This document shows, in pieces, positions 54,639 to 63,138 of a DNA stretch of 64,000 nucleotides. Numbering within the stretch: position 1 is the first letter of the stretch; every line of letters begins with the position of its first letter. The notes under the pieces are model-generated. The model was not told where the DNA came from. It saw only the letters and a program-made list of their open reading frames with translations, and made no database searches. The DNA is from Novosphingobium rosa NBRC 15208 (lineage in GTDB: Bacteria > Pseudomonadota > Alphaproteobacteria > Sphingomonadales > Sphingomonadaceae): the NCBI RefSeq assembly GCF_001598555.1, contig NZ_BCZE01000020.1:1-64000 (forward strand), in the 5' to 3' direction. A program made the position numbers and the translations under genes.

Positions 54639-55978
54639 GCCTGCTGGCCAGCTTGCTGCTGCTGGCCACGGCGCCAGCCACGGCAGCTTTGCCAGACATG
54701 GCTGCGCCGGCTTTGGCGTGTGATGCCTTGGCGGGGGAGGAGGTCGTGGCGGTCGCCACTGCGGACTCATGTCGGGTCAGCGGCCATCTGCACCCGGTGA
54801 CAGGCTCTGACATCGGCTTTGCGCTGTGGCTGCCTGCCCGGTGGAATGGGCGCTTCCTGATGCTGGGCAATGGCGGTTATGCTTCAGCCATGCCTCTGGC
54901 GCAGATGGCGCGTGCGCTGGCCAAGGGCTATGCCGTCGCCGCGACCGACACCGGACATCAGGGGGATGATCCCTCCTTCGCGCTCGGCCACCCGGAAGCG
55001 ATCGTCGACTGGGGATGGCGCGCTGTTCACGAAACGGCACGCAAGGCGCCGAGCCTGACCCGGGCCTATTATGGCCGGGCGCCGCGCTGGCGCTATTTCA
55101 ACGGCTGTTCCACCGGTGGCCATCAGGCGCTTTCCGAGGCGCAGCGCTTCCCTCATGACTTTGACGGTCTTGTCGCGGGCGCGCCGGGCTATGACCGGGT
55201 GCGGCTGAACGCCGGTTTCCTGTGGATGTTCCTGAGCAACCATCGGCGTGGCGACAATCTGCATCCCATCCTGGGGCAGAGCCAGCTCGATCTGCTGGCG
55301 CGGCATGCGCTGCTGCGTTGCGGCAAGCACGGCGCGCGCTGGCTGGACCATCCCGGCGCATGCCACGCAGATCCCGGCGCCCTGCTGTGTCGCCCCCGCC
55401 AGCACGCGGCGTGTCTGACCGCCGAGCAGGTCGCCGCGGCGCGTGCCATCTATGCCGGGCCGCATGATGAAAGACACCGCCCCGTCTTCTTCGGCCAGGC
55501 GCCGGGAACGGAGCGGCAATGGTCGCTGTATTGGAGCGATCCCCGCAACGGCAGCATCCCCATGCGGGCCAGCTTCTGGCAGGTGTGGGCCGGCGAGGGG
55601 CAAGGCTGGAACTGGTGGACCTTCTCCTTCGGGCGCGATCTGGACCGCGCCAGAGAGCGTCTGTCGGCCACCGTCGATGCCGACAGCGCCGATCTGTCGG
55701 CTTTGGCGGCTGCGGGGGGCAAGCTGCTGCAATGGCATGGGCTGGCCGATCCTGTGGTGCCTTTCGCCGATACGCTGGCCTATCGCGCAAGGGTGCGGGC
55801 GCGCATGGGGAATGTTTCGCATTTTTACCGTCTGAGTCTGCTTGCCGGTGTGGGCCATTGTGGCGGCGGGCCCAGACAGGCCGTTGTCGATATGCAGAAG
55901 AGCATGGAGGCTTGGGTGGAAACAGGGCATCCCGCCCGTGAAGCGCCCGTCATGTCGCGCCGCTTGCCTGACGAATGA
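54635..55978 (+). CDS. Tannase/feruloyl esterase-family protein
   Basis: 447 aa. The GTG start overlaps the previous stop. Signal-like hydrophobic N-terminus (about 1-18). Catalytic CS-D-HC motif: C158-S159 in FNGCSTGGHQAL, LADPVVPF (Asp) near 370 and VGHCGGG (His-Cys) near 409. The family cleaves galloyl, feruloyl or related aromatic esters. Several additional Cys form likely disulfides. Last intact gene of the operon; its end overlaps the tail of a TpiA remnant on the other strand. Confidence 0.9.
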   Translation: MSLLASLLLLATAPATAALPDMAAPALACDALAGEEVVAVATADSCRVSGHLHPVTGSDIGFALWLPARWNGRFLMLGNGGYASAMPLAQMARALAKGYAVAATDTGHQGDDPSFALGHPEAIVDWGWRAVHETARKAPSLTRAYYGRAPRWRYFNGCSTGGHQALSEAQRFPHDFDGLVAGAPGYDRVRLNAGFLWMFLSNHRRGDNLHPILGQSQLDLLARHALLRCGKHGARWLDHPGACHADPGALLCRPRQHAACLTAEQVAAARAIYAGPHDERHRPVFFGQAPGTERQWSLYWSDPRNGSIPMRASFWQVWAGEGQGWNWWTFSFGRDLDRARERLSATVDADSADLSALAAAGGKLLQWHGLADPVVPFADTLAYRARVRARMGNVSHFYRLSLLAGVGHCGGGPRQAVVDMQKSMEAWVETGHPAREAPVMSRRLPDE

Positions 55979-56156
55979 TGCTGGAGAAGGATGGCGTGCC
56001 AAGGCTGGCATTGCCGACCAGCGCCCCATCGACCAGCGGCAGCCGCAGAATGTCAGCGGCGTTCTCCGCCGAGACCGATCCTCCGTACAGCAGGCGCGGC
56101 ATGGTGGATGGCCGATAGCCGATGGCCTGAAGGGCATCGTGGATGACGCGATGCAT
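55950..56156 (-). pseudogene. Triosephosphate isomerase, C-terminal remnant
   Basis: Only the last 68 or so residues remain: MHRVIHDALQ, then RLLYGGSVSAENAADIL and DGALVGNASLGTPSF, the YGGSV...GALVG signature of the C-terminal phosphate-binding loops. The N-terminal three quarters, with catalytic Lys, His and Glu, are missing; upstream the frame runs antisense through a different gene. The break lies near 56139-56156, where it meets a Gfo/Idh remnant on the plus strand. Non-functional as it stands. Confidence 0.8.
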
Positions 56157-56627
56157 ATCCTCGATGTCTTCCGCTTTCTGGGCGGGGAGGTCACGCGGGT
56201 CATGGCCCGGCTGGACCGGCTGAACCCGGTGATCGCGGGGGAGGACAAGGCACTGGTGCTGTGCGATTTCGCCAATGGCGCCAGCGGCCTGTGGGATGCC
56301 GACCGCTATCACCCGGCCGAGGCGGAGGATCCGCGCTACACCTTCGGGGCGTTCCGCATCGAGGGGAGCGAGGGCGCGCTGGTCCTTTCCGAGGATGGCG
56401 ATCTGCGCCTCGTCACGCCGCGCGGGCAGGTGGAAACCGTGCCCTATCATCATGAGAAAAAGGGCTTTGCGGGTGATTGCGTCTATCACACGCTGGCGCA
56501 TTTCACCCGGGCTCTGGCCGACGGGCAGCCGCATGAGCTGACCGGAGCCGACTATCTGCGCACGCTGGCGCTGGTCGAGGCCGTTTACGCAAGCAACGAA
56601 ACACAATCATGGAGAGATGCAGGATGA
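56139..56627 (+). pseudogene. Gfo/Idh/MocA oxidoreductase, C-terminal remnant
   Basis: About 160 residues match only the C-terminal domain: VDDAMHILDVFRFLGGEVTRV, then FANGASGLWDADRYH, GAFRIEGSEGALVLSEDGDL and HTLAHFTRALADGQPHELTGADYLRTLALVEAVYASNE. The N-terminal Rossmann NAD domain (GxGxxG) is absent; in its place are the tannase end and a TpiA tail. It keeps an ATGA overlap with the next gene, so the original operon order is preserved downstream. Confidence 0.8.
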
Positions 56628-57778
56628 CGAAGTTCATGAACAACCGGCGCGATGTCTTGCGCCTGATGGGCACCGGCAGCGCCGTGATGCTGGCGGGTTT
56701 TCCCGTCGCTCCGGCCTTTGCCGCGGCATCCGCGCGCGCCACGGTGGTCGATGTCGTCGGCGATGCTTTCCATATAAACGGCAAGCCGACCTATCCCGGG
56801 CGGGCGTATCGCGGATCGAGGATCGAGGGGCTGCTCTTCACCTCGCGCATGGTGAACTGCATCGCCAATGACCAGAACCCCGAAACGCGCGGCATGTGGG
56901 CCTATCGCGACGGCCCCTGGGATCCGGAGCGCAACACCAATGAGTTCATCGCCGCCCTGCCGCTCTATCGGGCGCGTGGGCTGACGTCGGTGGCTTTCAA
57001 CATTCAGGGCGGCAGCCCGATGGGCTATGGCTGGCATCAGCCCTGGCAGATGAGCGGCTATACTGCTGACGGCCATCTGCTCCCCGATTACCGCGACCGC
57101 CTGATCCGCGTGCTCGATGCCCTTGATGCGGCCGGCATGGTGGCCATTCTGGGGCTGTTCTACATTGCGGCAAAACCGGCGCTGAAGGATGAGGCTGCCG
57201 TAATGCGCGCCGCCGATGAGGTGATCGATCTGATCTGCCAGAAGGGCTACACCCATGTGCTGATCGAGGTGGGCAATGAGGTGGATCTGGCCCCCTGGGC
57301 ATACGATATCATCAAGCCTGCCCGCGCGCATGAACTGGTGGCCCGCATCCAGGCCCGCAGCAAGGGCAAGATCCGCAACCGGCAGGGGCGGCTCCAGGTC
57401 AGCACCAGCATCCTCTGGCACTCGCAAATCCCGGCCCGGCTGCTGGAAAGCGTGGATTACGTGCTGTTCCATGGCAATGCCATGGCCACGCCCGATGCCC
57501 TGCGCAGCCGCGCCAAGGACATTCGCGCGATGCCGGGCTATCATGGCCAGCCTCTGCTGATCAATGAAGACGATCATTTCGATTTCGAGAAGTTCGACAA
57601 TGATCTGAACGCCGCGGTGCAGGAATATGTCGGCTGGGGCTATTTCGATTATCGCCAGATCACCGAGCCTTTCGAGGATGGTTATCAGAGCCTGCCGGTC
57701 GATTGGGGCATCCATTCCGCGCGCAAGAAAGGGTTCTTCAACGCCCTTGCGGAGATCACCGGCGCGACACCGGGCTAA
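56624..57778 (+). CDS. Tat-exported glycoside-hydrolase-like protein
   Basis: 384 aa. Twin-arginine-type signal (NNRRDVLRLMGTGSAVMLAGF) followed by a (beta/alpha)8-type fold with the acid/base-like LIEVGNEVDLAPW near 224 and a nucleophile-like LLINEDDHFD near 313, as in GH5/GH-A clan enzymes; family not identified. The start overlaps the Gfo/Idh remnant by ATGA. With the TpiA and Gfo/Idh remnants it suggests a former sugar-catabolic cluster. The substrate is unknown. Confidence 0.75.
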   Translation: MTKFMNNRRDVLRLMGTGSAVMLAGFPVAPAFAAASARATVVDVVGDAFHINGKPTYPGRAYRGSRIEGLLFTSRMVNCIANDQNPETRGMWAYRDGPWDPERNTNEFIAALPLYRARGLTSVAFNIQGGSPMGYGWHQPWQMSGYTADGHLLPDYRDRLIRVLDALDAAGMVAILGLFYIAAKPALKDEAAVMRAADEVIDLICQKGYTHVLIEVGNEVDLAPWAYDIIKPARAHELVARIQARSKGKIRNRQGRLQVSTSILWHSQIPARLLESVDYVLFHGNAMATPDALRSRAKDIRAMPGYHGQPLLINEDDHFDFEKFDNDLNAAVQEYVGWGYFDYRQITEPFEDGYQSLPVDWGIHSARKKGFFNALAEITGATPG

Positions 57779-57787
57779 GGGAACATG

Positions 57788-57822
57788 CGTGAGGTGATGG
57801 CAGGAAAGGCCATCACCTCACG
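57788..57822 (+). terminator. Strong hairpin after glycosidase-like gene
   Basis: CGTGAGGTGATGGC (57788-57801) pairs perfectly with 57809-57822 over 14 bp around a 7-base loop, starting 9 bases after the stop. No T-tract, but it is the only candidate between two convergent genes. Confidence 0.65.
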
Positions 57823-57933
57823 TCCAGATGATTGCCAGCTGTGCATCCTCGATGGAGGAAGGGCCGTTTCCTGCGCGGTGCTTGATGGCCCGACGTTGGC
57901 GGTGGGTCACAGAATGCAGCCGATCCGTGCGTC

Positions 57934-59402
57934 TCAGAAGCGGATTTCCTGCCAGATGCCCAGATAGTCCGAGCTTCTGCCGCCGCCGGCCTTGAAGGCG
58001 CCGCTTGCCAGAAAGCGCGTGAAGAAGAAGCGGTAGCTCAGGTTTTTCGTGACCGCCCAGTCGGCCTGCGCATTGTAGCCGATGCCGATGTAGGAAGAGC
58101 CGATCGGGCGGATGCCGGGGAAATTGGTCGGTCCGGCATAGGTCGCGTCATTCTGCGTCTGGCGCCAGAAGGGCTCGGGCCCGGCAACCAGCGTCAGCGT
58201 TTTGGCGGGGCGCAGGGTGAGGTTGGGATAGACATCCACGATGTTGGAAAAATTGAGATAACCGGCATCGCCGAACAGCGGCAGGCGCGGATTGGGCGGG
58301 GCGAAGGTGCCCAGCGTGTGGTCGCGTGAATTGGTGTCGCCGCTGAAGGCGTCGAAGCGTATCCCAAGGCGCGGGCGCAGGGGCGTACCCTTGGGCAGGC
58401 TGTAGCCCAGATCGCTGTTGATCCCCCAGGCACGGATGCGCTCGCCCGCGAAGCTGCCGGTCTGATAGGTGGCCTCCAGATCGTAATCCCACGGCCCGCT
58501 CTTGCCGCCGATGCGCAGGCCCCAGCTTTCGCGCCGCTCCTGCCCGGCAAGCAGCGCGAATTTGGCGACCTTGTTGTAGACATCGTAGTGATAGAGATCG
58601 ATCTGCGTATCGGGCAGGATCAAGCCCTTGGCCGCCGAGACGGTGACGCCGTTGAAGAAACGGTCCGGGTTCGCCCTGTCGTCAAAGGCGCCCTGCGCCA
58701 GCAGCATGGGGCGCACGGCAAAGGCATCGACGCGCAGCTTGTTCTTCAGGATAAAGGTGCCGCGCACGCCCTGATAGGTGAAGCGCACATTGGTGCCATC
58801 GCGCAGGCCCGCCAGCTTGCCATTGCCCAGCGGCATTTCGAAACGGCCGGGGCGGAGGGTGACCAGCGCCTTTTCCCCAGGGGGATCGTCACATCGGCGA
58901 AGATCTGCTGAAACTCCACGTGGTCGCGGTTGGGCGGCGTGCGGACCAGCGCGCCATATTCGCTGTTGTTGCCCAGCTCGCTGAAGACCCGCAGATAGGG
59001 TGTGAGATGCAGATCGGCGATCAGCCGCAGCCGCTGGCCCAGATTGCGGTTCCTGTCGTCGGCGCTGCCGCCCAGAGCCTGATGCGTCCAGCTCTGGTAA
59101 TATTCGCGGACCTCCCCGCCGACCGAGAGATAGATGTCCGGACGGCCCAGCGGGATATAGCGCAATCGCTCCAGCGGATTGGCGGCGCGGTATCGGGGGG
59201 TGGCGGCGATGGTCCAGTCCTCGGTCCAGCGCAGGCTTTGCGGCACGCCTGCGGGGGCGGGGATGCCGCCGGGCACCGGCTCTGGCACGGGGGGCGCCAA
59301 AGGGGCGGGCGCGGGGCCGACCTGCGCATGGGCGGCGCTTCCAGCCAGCAGGCCTGCCAGCATGGACAGGCAGATCCCCGCCCGCAATCGCTGTGTGAAC
59401 AT
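57934..59402 (-). pseudogene. Alginate-export-family outer-membrane porin, frameshifted
   Basis: Two frames together give a full porin of about 490 aa. The N-terminal part (59402 down to about 58875) has a signal peptide (GSAAHAQ) and PLGRPDIYLSVGGEVREYY, HLTPYLRVFSELGNN, VEFQQIFADVTIPLG; the rest continues in another frame as EKALVTLRPGRFEMPLGNGKLAGLRDGTNVR to the terminal WQEIRF. The frames join at a GGGGAAAA run (58871-58878): one missing base would explain it. Either a real loss-of-function indel or a sequencing error. Family members pass aromatic acids or alginate. Last gene of the Rieske operon. Confidence 0.82.
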
Positions 59403-59485
59403 GACAAAACTCTCCCTTGCCGGAAAAGCGTGCTTTTCCGGCCGTATTTTGTTTTCAGTGATGGGTTGTCAGATGCGGCGGGCGC

Positions 59486-60793
59486 TCATGCGATGGCGCT
59501 CTCCCGATAGCGCAGCAGCATCAGGATCACGCCCGCCAGCAAGGTGCCGCAGGCCAGCACCATCGCCACCGGACCCAGCGCCCAGCCGCTGCTGAACAGC
59601 AGCCCCGCAAGGATCGGCCCGAGCGCCGCGCCCGCGCGGCCCACGCCGATCACCAGCCCCGTGCCGCCCGCGCGCAAATGGGCCGGAAAGCTCTGGGCGA
59701 TCACCGCATAGAGCCCCGCCGTCGCGCCATTGGTGAAAAAGCCGCCGACGACGGCCATGATCGACAGATCGTTCACTGTGGCCGGCCAGCGTCCGAAGAG
59801 GGTGATCGCCACCGCGCCGCCGATCATGAAACCGGCCACCAGCGGGCGCACGCCGATGCGCTGGGTCAGCAGGCTGACGGTCAGCGATCCCAGCGCCCCG
59901 CCGACGTTGGCCCACACCAGCACGCCGCCCGCCGCCGCCGCGGCAAAGCCCATATCGACGACGATCTTGGGGATCCACTTCACGAAGAAGTAGAAGCTGA
60001 GCATATGGCCGAAATAGACCAGCGTCAGCAGCGCGGTCACCAGCCCCACGCCGGGCCCGAACAGGGCGACGATGCCGGGCTTTTCAGAGCGCACATCCGC
60101 AGGCGGCAGCAGGGCCAGCGCATCGCGGCCCTGACGCAGCATGGTGCGGTTGATGCGCTCCAGCGCATCGGCAGGGCGCTTGTGAAGCAGGAAGGCGATG
60201 GTCTCGGGCACGAAGCGCAGCACCAGCGGGATAAAGCACAGGGTGATCGCCGCGCCGAACTCGAAGATCGATTGCCAGCGCCCTGTCGCCCCCAGAATGG
60301 CCGAGGCGATGCTGCCCCCCACGATGGCGCCGATGGGATAGCCCCCGGCCATCACCGCCACCGCCAGATTGCGCCGCCTTGCGTTGGCGCATTCCGCCAC
60401 GATGGCGCCCGTCGCCGCCAGCATGCCGCCGATGCCGAGCCCGGTGAACAGGCGAAAGGCCGAAAGCATAGTGACGTCGCCAGCGGTGGAGGCCAGCCCC
60501 ATGCCCGTGCCCATCACCACCAGACAGGCCAGGATGGTCGGGCGGCGGCCGATGCGGTCGGCCAGAGCGCCCAGCAGGAAAGCGCCGATCCCCATGCCGA
60601 TCAGCTCCATCGAGAGCACCACGCCCAGAGCGGCGCGGGTGACGCCCCAGTCTTTCGCGATGCCCGGCGAGGCGAAGCTGATCGACAGCACGTCGAAACC
60701 GTCCAGCGCATTGAGCGCGGTGGCGATGGCGATGGTGATGATCTGTCGGCGATGCATCGGTTCACGCGCGATGATGGCGCGGGGGTCTTCCAT
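59486..60793 (-). CDS. MFS transporter, aromatic-acid:H+ symporter type
   Basis: 435 aa with 12 hydrophobic helices. Family marks: TALNALDGFDVLSISFASP (DGxD in helix 1), GALADRIGRRPT between helices 2 and 3, and the RFVPETIAFL loop after helix 6, as in the 4-hydroxybenzoate transporter PcaK. It most likely imports the aromatic acid used by the adjacent Rieske oxygenase. Same strand, 80 bp after the oxygenase stop. Confidence 0.88.
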   Translation of the reverse strand: MEDPRAIIAREPMHRRQIITIAIATALNALDGFDVLSISFASPGIAKDWGVTRAALGVVLSMELIGMGIGAFLLGALADRIGRRPTILACLVVMGTGMGLASTAGDVTMLSAFRLFTGLGIGGMLAATGAIVAECANARRRNLAVAVMAGGYPIGAIVGGSIASAILGATGRWQSIFEFGAAITLCFIPLVLRFVPETIAFLLHKRPADALERINRTMLRQGRDALALLPPADVRSEKPGIVALFGPGVGLVTALLTLVYFGHMLSFYFFVKWIPKIVVDMGFAAAAAGGVLVWANVGGALGSLTVSLLTQRIGVRPLVAGFMIGGAVAITLFGRWPATVNDLSIMAVVGGFFTNGATAGLYAVIAQSFPAHLRAGGTGLVIGVGRAGAALGPILAGLLFSSGWALGPVAMVLACGTLLAGVILMLLRYRESAIA

Positions 60794-60873
60794 GGTCTTC
60801 TCCCGAAGGGTGGGCCGGTTTGTTGCCCGGTCCTATGTTTTGATGGTGTGTCATGCGGGGTGGAAGGGGGTGT

Positions 60874-61980
60874 TCAGCCCGCCTCGGCCATGGCCAGGCG
60901 ATGCATGATGCGCCGCGCCATCAGGCCGGGTTTGTCGGGTGCGAAGCTGAGGTCGAACTGCTCCTCGCCATCGGTGCGGACCACCTCGTTGATCCATTGC
61001 AGCGCTTCGACATCCTCGGAATAGGCCTGTGTGTGGGCCTCCAGCATAAAGCGGTCGATGGCTGCGTCGCCGGGGCGGTAATCGCGTGAATTGAACCACC
61101 AGTAGTGGATCGAATTGTTGGTCTCCGGCGTGAAGACATGGGTGATGTTGTAGCGATAGAGGCCGGGCTCGCCGGGATCGGGATCGCCCACCGCCACGCG
61201 CGCATAGGCGGTGTGCAGGGCCGGCGAGACAAAGCGCGCCTCGGAGGTGCGGTCGACCTTTTTGTGCATGATGTTGGCGGGTTTGCCATAGACGCCCGGA
61301 GGCGGGGCGTCGCGCAGCTCGCGGCGGATCACCACCTGCCCGTTCTCGGTGGAGGCGGTCAGCTTGGAACGGGCATATTCCGGCGTGCCCACCGTATCGG
61401 GATGCAGGAAGGGGAAATGGGTCTGGTCGATCAGATTCTCATGCATCGAGACATAGTCGCAGAGGATATGGAAATCGCCCGAGACCGTGCCCCAGGCCGG
61501 ATCGCTCAGCCAATGCGTGTCGGGGATCAGCGCCTCATTGGCCAGATCGGGCGCGCCCATCCAGATCCACGCCAGCGGGCCCCGGTCGACGATCGGAAAG
61601 GTGCGCACCGAGGCCGTGGCGGGCGCATGGCCCATGGCGGGCAGATGGGCGCAGGCGCCATCCGCGCCGAACTCCATGCCGTGATAGCCGCAGACCAGCC
61701 TGTCGCCCACCAGCGTCCCGCGCGCCAGCGGGAAGGAGCGGTGCGGGCAGCGGTTGCGCATGGCCACCGGCTCGCCACCTTCGGTGCGATAGAGCACGAC
61801 ATCGACGCCGAGGAATTTACGCGCCAGCGGCGTGCGGTCGATCTCATGCGTGCGGGCCGCCGCATACCAGCAGTTGCGGATCAGTGGGGTGTTGTTGTTG
61901 GCGAAATTGCCGGAATCATGCGGTTCCATCGCCGCGAAGATGGCGTTGTCGCTGGAGGGACGATCAAGCGTGGTGGCCAT
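60874..61980 (-). CDS. Rieske oxygenase, alpha subunit (VanA-like)
   Basis: 368 aa. Rieske 2Fe-2S ligands C78-x-H80 and C97-x2-H100 (NRCPHRS...VCGYHG); mononuclear iron site in MHENLIDQTHFPFLH with H188, H193 and the bridging Asp at 185. Length and layout fit the single-subunit aromatic demethylases/monooxygenases such as vanillate or dicamba O-demethylase. Start at ATG 61980 with AAAGGA 7 bases upstream. The reductase gene ends 20 bp before it. The exact substrate, probably a methoxylated or substituted benzoate, cannot be read from the sequence. Confidence 0.9.
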   Translation of the reverse strand: MATTLDRPSSDNAIFAAMEPHDSGNFANNNTPLIRNCWYAAARTHEIDRTPLARKFLGVDVVLYRTEGGEPVAMRNRCPHRSFPLARGTLVGDRLVCGYHGMEFGADGACAHLPAMGHAPATASVRTFPIVDRGPLAWIWMGAPDLANEALIPDTHWLSDPAWGTVSGDFHILCDYVSMHENLIDQTHFPFLHPDTVGTPEYARSKLTASTENGQVVIRRELRDAPPPGVYGKPANIMHKKVDRTSEARFVSPALHTAYARVAVGDPDPGEPGLYRYNITHVFTPETNNSIHYWWFNSRDYRPGDAAIDRFMLEAHTQAYSEDVEALQWINEVVRTDGEEQFDLSFAPDKPGLMARRIMHRLAMAEAG

Positions 61981-62000
61981 GGGATGGTCCTTTCGGGATA

Positions 62001-62972
62001 TCAGAGATCGAGTTCGAGCAGGCGGCCCGTGATGCGCGAGCAGCAGATCGTCATCTGGCGGTTCCGGGCATGGTCTTGCGCGCTGTAGACGCGGTCGCGG
62101 TGGTCGAGCGCGCCATCGCAGCCCAGCACGGCGGTGGTGCACAGGCCGCATTCGCCGCGACGGCAATCGGCATAGGTTTCCACCCCCGCGCCTTCCAGCG
62201 CATCGAGGATGGTGGTGCCCGCGCCGATGGGAATGGCGCGGCCATCCTTCAGGCGGACCTCGAAAGCCTGGTCTTCGGGGCGATGGGCGGCGTTGAAGAC
62301 CTCGAAGCGAATGCGTTCGGGGGCCCAGCCGATTGCGGCGCCGGCCCCGATCAGGCCGTCGATCATGCCGGAGGGGCCGCAGACATAGGCGGTGGCGTCG
62401 GCAGGCTGGGCTGAGAGCACCGCCTTGAGATCGGGCATCCCCTGCCTGCCCGTTTCAAACACGGCGAGCCCTGGACCGCACATGGCCGCCAGTTCCCCGA
62501 CATAGGCCATCTGCGCCTGCTCGACGCCGACATAGAGGACCGAGAAGGCCTCCTGCCGCGTCAGCAGCGAGCGGGCCATGGCGAAGATCGGCGTGATACC
62601 GATGCCGCCCGCCACCAGCAGCGTGTGGGGCTGGCGGCGCGACAGGCGGAAAGCGTTGATCGGGCGCGAGACGCGCAGCCGCGTGCCGGGCTGGAAGGTG
62701 CGATGGATAAACGCCGATCCGCGCGCCCGATCCTCGCGCCGCACCGCGACGCGCCAGAAGGCTTCGCGCGGGGCTCCGGCGGCCAGCGGGCCGATTAGCG
62801 AGTAATGGCGCAGAAAACGGTCGCCCGCGCCGCCGAAACGCAGTTCGATATGGCTTCCGGCCTCGGCCATGGGCAGGGGCTGGCCATCGGCGGCGGCGAT
62901 CAGAAATTCGGTGATGCGCTTGGTCAGCGTTCGACGGGCGAGGATCACCGCGTCGAGATATTTGTCCTGCAT
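62001..62972 (-). CDS. Rieske oxygenase reductase (VanB-like, FMN/2Fe-2S)
   Basis: 323 aa phthalate-dioxygenase-reductase type: FMN-binding RHYSLIGPL, NAD-binding LLVAGGIGITPIFAM, YVCGPSGMIDG, and a C-terminal plant-type ferredoxin with CRRGECGLC and a final Cys in TICCSR. Transfers electrons from NADH to the oxygenase encoded next. First gene of the operon and divergent from the LysR-type regulator at 63.1 kb. Confidence 0.92.
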   Translation of the reverse strand: MQDKYLDAVILARRTLTKRITEFLIAAADGQPLPMAEAGSHIELRFGGAGDRFLRHYSLIGPLAAGAPREAFWRVAVRREDRARGSAFIHRTFQPGTRLRVSRPINAFRLSRRQPHTLLVAGGIGITPIFAMARSLLTRQEAFSVLYVGVEQAQMAYVGELAAMCGPGLAVFETGRQGMPDLKAVLSAQPADATAYVCGPSGMIDGLIGAGAAIGWAPERIRFEVFNAAHRPEDQAFEVRLKDGRAIPIGAGTTILDALEGAGVETYADCRRGECGLCTTAVLGCDGALDHRDRVYSAQDHARNRQMTICCSRITGRLLELDL

Positions 62973-63080
62973 ATATTTTCCCCGGGGCTCTCCCTTGCGG
63001 TTCGCGCTTTCGGGTGCGACTCGAAAGGGAACGCGCTGCCTTGATCTGAAGAGAGGCTAGGCGAGGCGGAGCGGGCGCGC

Positions 63081-63120
63081 TTATGCAGTCTGGATATAAG
63101 GCTTGCAGATTTGATATAAT
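63081..63120. promoter_or_regulatory. LysR-type site and -10 box in divergent promoter
   Basis: TTAT-N11-ATAA at 63081-63099 fits the T-N11-A pattern of LysR sites. A perfect TATAAT at 63115-63120 lies 18 bases before the regulator ATG, so its transcript would have a very short leader; no ribosome-binding site is visible and the -35 is weak. Confidence 0.5.
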
Positions 63121-63138
63121 GCCATCATCGCTTTCTGC

